In this document: positions 5,480 through 6,844 of the stretch, one piece after another | How positions within the stretch are numbered: the first letter of the stretch is position 1 | How the letters are laid out: every line of letters begins with the position of its first letter | Assembly: GCA_964449835.1 (NCBI GenBank) | Contig: CAYVBZ010000084.1 | Coordinates: 1-6,844, forward strand | Origin: JABDGC01 sp964449835 | Lineage (GTDB): Bacteria; Pseudomonadota; Gammaproteobacteria; DSM-16500 | Direction: 5' to 3' | Length of the DNA: 6,844 bases | Made by a program: the position numbers and the translations under genes | The notes under the pieces: generated by a model | Told to the model about the DNA's origin: nothing | Seen by the model: only the letters and a program-made list of their open reading frames with translations | The model's database searches: none

Positions 5480-5508
5480 ATTATAGGTTATATTTAGTTA
5501 TATTTCCA
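5480..5508 (-). promoter_or_regulatory. Toxin-antitoxin promoter with repeat in spacer
   Basis: On the minus strand TGGAAA (5503-5508), a 17-bp spacer and a perfect TATAAT (5480-5485) precede the toxin start by 23 bp. The spacer holds a tandem repeat, GTTATATTT at 5487-5495 and again at 5497-5505. One or both could be the antitoxin's operator for autorepression, as is usual for these loci. Confidence 0.5.
5487..5505. repeat. Tandem GTTATATTT repeat, candidate antitoxin operator
   Basis: Two identical 9-mers are set 10 bp apart, one helical turn, inside the toxin-antitoxin promoter. They are AT-rich, so some caution is needed. No inverted symmetry is evident. Confidence 0.35.
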
Positions 5509-5519
5509 GCGCTAAATCA

Positions 5520-5540
5520 GCTTTTTTGGGGGCTAGATCA
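5520..5540 (-). mobile_element. IS3-like end remnant (degenerate)
   Basis: On the minus strand it starts TGATCTAGCCCCC, then a run of A, then GC. This matches the layout of the sequences at 29-55 and 5585-5610 with a different centre. No transposase sequence adjoins it. It overlaps a short direct repeat, GCTAAATCAGC (5511-5521) and GCTAGATCAGT (5532-5542). It is probably an old IS scar, but the match is short. Confidence 0.3.
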
Positions 5541-5584
5541 GTTGGCTGGGCTCTATCTGAGAGGATGACATCAGCACTGGTAAC

Positions 5585-5610
5585 AGTGTCCGCTTTTTCG
5601 GGTGAGATCA
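5585..5610 (-). mobile_element. IS3-like terminal repeat remnant
   Basis: AGTGTCCGCTTTTTCGGG (5585-5602) matches 29-46 at 17 of 18 bases, and the similarity goes on to ATCA at 5610 with one gap. Both copies have the same orientation, so they are not the two ends of one element. No transposase is visible on either side. A 5-bp hairpin (CACTG-GTAA-CAGTG, 5575-5588) overlaps its inner edge. A scar of a related IS, lost except for one end, is the simplest reading. Confidence 0.4.
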
Positions 5611-5697
5611 AGTCGAGGGGGAATATAATTTTTTATAATTATTATTGAGTTATTTTTATTTCATTTTTTGTTTATGTTCAAATAAGGATCAGGCTGC
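5611..5697. other. AT-rich upstream region without genes
   Basis: This stretch is rich in A and T tracts and holds no credible gene on either strand. It forms the upstream part of the promoter region for the gene at 5739 and could be a site for silencing by H-NS-like proteins, which is inference only. Confidence 0.4.
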
Positions 5698-5703
5698 TAT
5701 AAT
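5695..5703 (+). promoter_or_regulatory. Extended -10 promoter for the terminal ORF
   Basis: TGCTATAAT gives a perfect TATAAT (5698-5703) with the TGn extension that can replace a good -35; the sequence 17 bp upstream (TGTTCA) is a poor -35. It lies 35 bp upstream of the chosen start codon. GGGAG (5728-5732) is the ribosome binding site. Confidence 0.55.
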
Positions 5704-5738
5704 GTACATAATGCTCCAATGCTATGCGGGAGATGAAA

Positions 5739-6844
5739 ATGAAAAAAAATCAAGACAGAAATACCATTATCAAAGAGAGACTTAAAGACTTTGGTTTTTC
5801 TTCCTCTGGTATTGGCTCTATTCTGGAGGGTGAAGAAAAAAATGAAGACGCACCTGTCTCTGAGTGTCTGGATACGCTTCTGATTCCAATCATCGAAAAA
5901 CCAGAATATAAGGCAAGGCTGAACGCTCCCTCCTCCTCAGATGAAGTACCCATATATAGCCTAAAATTTAATTTTTTTCTTAGGATGTGTTTTGCTGGTG
6001 AATTATCTCAATCAGCGTGGGACACTGCTTGGAAGATCATTCCTTCCAAAGATAGAATGGATTATTTATGGAAAAGAGGAGAAGACGACAATCCTTTGCG
6101 TACTGCTGCATTAGCGGGAAATTTGGAAGCTCTCAGAAGACTTAATCGAACGTATCAGGAACTCCTCTCTGATTCTAACTTTAAAGAGGATAAAAAGAAA
6201 CGATTTCGAAGCAACCAGCTTTACCAGTCAGAAGCAGCTTTGCTCGATATTCTGGATACAATGGAAGAGACCCCAGAAGACAGGGAAATATATGACTATA
6301 TGCTGCATATGATCAGATTGCATGCTGTTCAGAAAAAACAGGATCCAAATGCGGAATTTTCATCGCTATGTATAGATTACATAACAAAAATAAACCAATA
6401 TCCTTCCGAGTTCCAAGATCGTTGTTTTTGGGCAGTCGCAGAAATTTCCTCTTATGTTCACTCAGTCAGTTCGGAAGATGAATTTCAAAAATTTAAAGCT
6501 AGTCTTTTGAAACCATTGACAACACCGTCTAAGAACGAAGACGAAGTCGTCCATTGGCGTACAAGGGTTATAGAAATGCTGGAAAATCCAGAAAAAATTC
6601 CTGATTACAGCGGGCGATGGAATAAAGATGAATTTCCTGATGAGTTGTTGGTAGATGAGTTCAAACACGAACACAGAGATAACGATGTCGGTGATTATCA
6701 GCAGGAACTGACTGCATTACAAAAAAAAATAGAGCGCATGAAGAGTGCCTTGGATGTTCGTTTTATGGCGAAGGCCTTACCGAATAGAAATGAGATAAGA
6801 AAACTCCTTATGCAAACCGAAGAGTTAGTCCGTGACATCGAAAA
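5739..6844 (+). CDS. Large soluble protein of unknown function, effector-like (3' end outside window)
   Basis: At least 368 residues, still open at the window edge. I chose ATG 5739 over the in-frame ATG 5733 because GGGAG (5728-5732) is then six bases upstream rather than abutting. No signal peptide or membrane helix is seen, and the chain is rich in charged residues. Residues 118-135 (NPLRTAALAGNLEALRRL) resemble one ankyrin-type helical hairpin, alone rather than in an array. Residues about 319-368 look like a coiled coil (QQELTALQKKIERMKSAL, EIRKLLMQTEELVRDIE). No catalytic motif is recognised. This style is common in Legionella/Coxiella secreted effectors, whose secretion signal would be in the unseen C-terminus. 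It has its own promoter and sits alone beside the island junction. Confidence 0.75.
   Translation, partial: MKKNQDRNTIIKERLKDFGFSSSGIGSILEGEEKNEDAPVSECLDTLLIPIIEKPEYKARLNAPSSSDEVPIYSLKFNFFLRMCFAGELSQSAWDTAWKIIPSKDRMDYLWKRGEDDNPLRTAALAGNLEALRRLNRTYQELLSDSNFKEDKKKRFRSNQLYQSEAALLDILDTMEETPEDREIYDYMLHMIRLHAVQKKQDPNAEFSSLCIDYITKINQYPSEFQDRCFWAVAEISSYVHSVSSEDEFQKFKASLLKPLTTPSKNEDEVVHWRTRVIEMLENPEKIPDYSGRWNKDEFPDELLVDEFKHEHRDNDVGDYQQELTALQKKIERMKSALDVRFMAKALPNRNEIRKLLMQTEELVRDIE

Noticed and set aside
5575..5598. Terminator hairpin CACTG-GTAA-CAGTG followed by a T-run
   Set aside because: The stem is only 5 bp, no plus-strand gene ends upstream, and the T-run belongs to the IS-end-like repeat.
5733..5735. 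ATG 5733 as start of the terminal ORF
   Set aside because: The GGGAG site would abut the codon; ATG 5739 has a normal six-base gap.
1..6844. CRISPR array or retron-type RNA
   Set aside because: No regularly spaced repeats of 20 or more bases and no reverse transcriptase or cas gene are present; the repeats seen are short and few.

Overview
The window looks like an accessory region of a low-GC gammaproteobacterium. I suspect Legionella or a relative. The grounds are the AT-rich coding, the style of the 144-aa and 217-aa proteins, and a Lys-type tRNA end of gammaproteobacterial form; this is inference, not proof. It holds an IS scar, a phage-like regulatory switch, a tRNA-targeting integrase, a tRNA-derived attachment site, a toxin-antitoxin pair and the start of a large unknown protein. 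No housekeeping gene is present.

Layout. Bases 1-55 read as the 3' end of an IS3-family insertion sequence: a transposase tail FEAQKVA-stop followed by a terminal-repeat-like sequence. It runs directly into a 2-oxoglutarate/Fe(II) oxygenase (26-700) that has all its catalytic residues but seems to have lost its N-terminus to the insertion. A 217-aa protein of unknown function follows (740-1393), perhaps a sensor domain. A C1-like XRE repressor (1403-1987, minus) is divergent from a 144-aa helix-turn-helix-like protein (2170-2604, plus). The plus promoter between them carries two TCTC-N5-GAGA palindromes exactly 21 bp apart, one in the spacer and one just after the -10, which looks like a repressor-controlled switch.

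A minus-strand operon follows: a P4-type tyrosine integrase (3426-4661) and, 5 bp downstream, a 223-aa protein of a family I associate with phages (2749-3420). Upstream of the integrase are an 11-bp tandem repeat (4677-4698), a third copy of its core, and a 43-bp tRNA-Lys(CTT) 3' end (4818-4860). The 43-bp sequence is best read as the att core, so the integrase-bearing element lies to its left. The DNA to the right does not begin with CCA, which leaves open whether it is chromosome or a second element in tandem.

Right of the att core come a RelE/HigB-like toxin and an XRE antitoxin (minus strand, ATGA overlap), then a 282-bp spacer with two more IS-end-like sequences. The window closes with an ORF (from 5739, plus, open at the window edge) that encodes a soluble, highly charged protein with an ankyrin-like segment and a late coiled coil. 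That style is common among Legionella effectors, but no function can be assigned.

How the parts may work together: the integrase moves the island in and out of tRNA-Lys, the XRE repressor and its operators hold a divergent regulator in check, and the toxin-antitoxin pair may stabilise the flanking DNA. The oxygenase, the 217-aa protein and the terminal ORF would be cargo.
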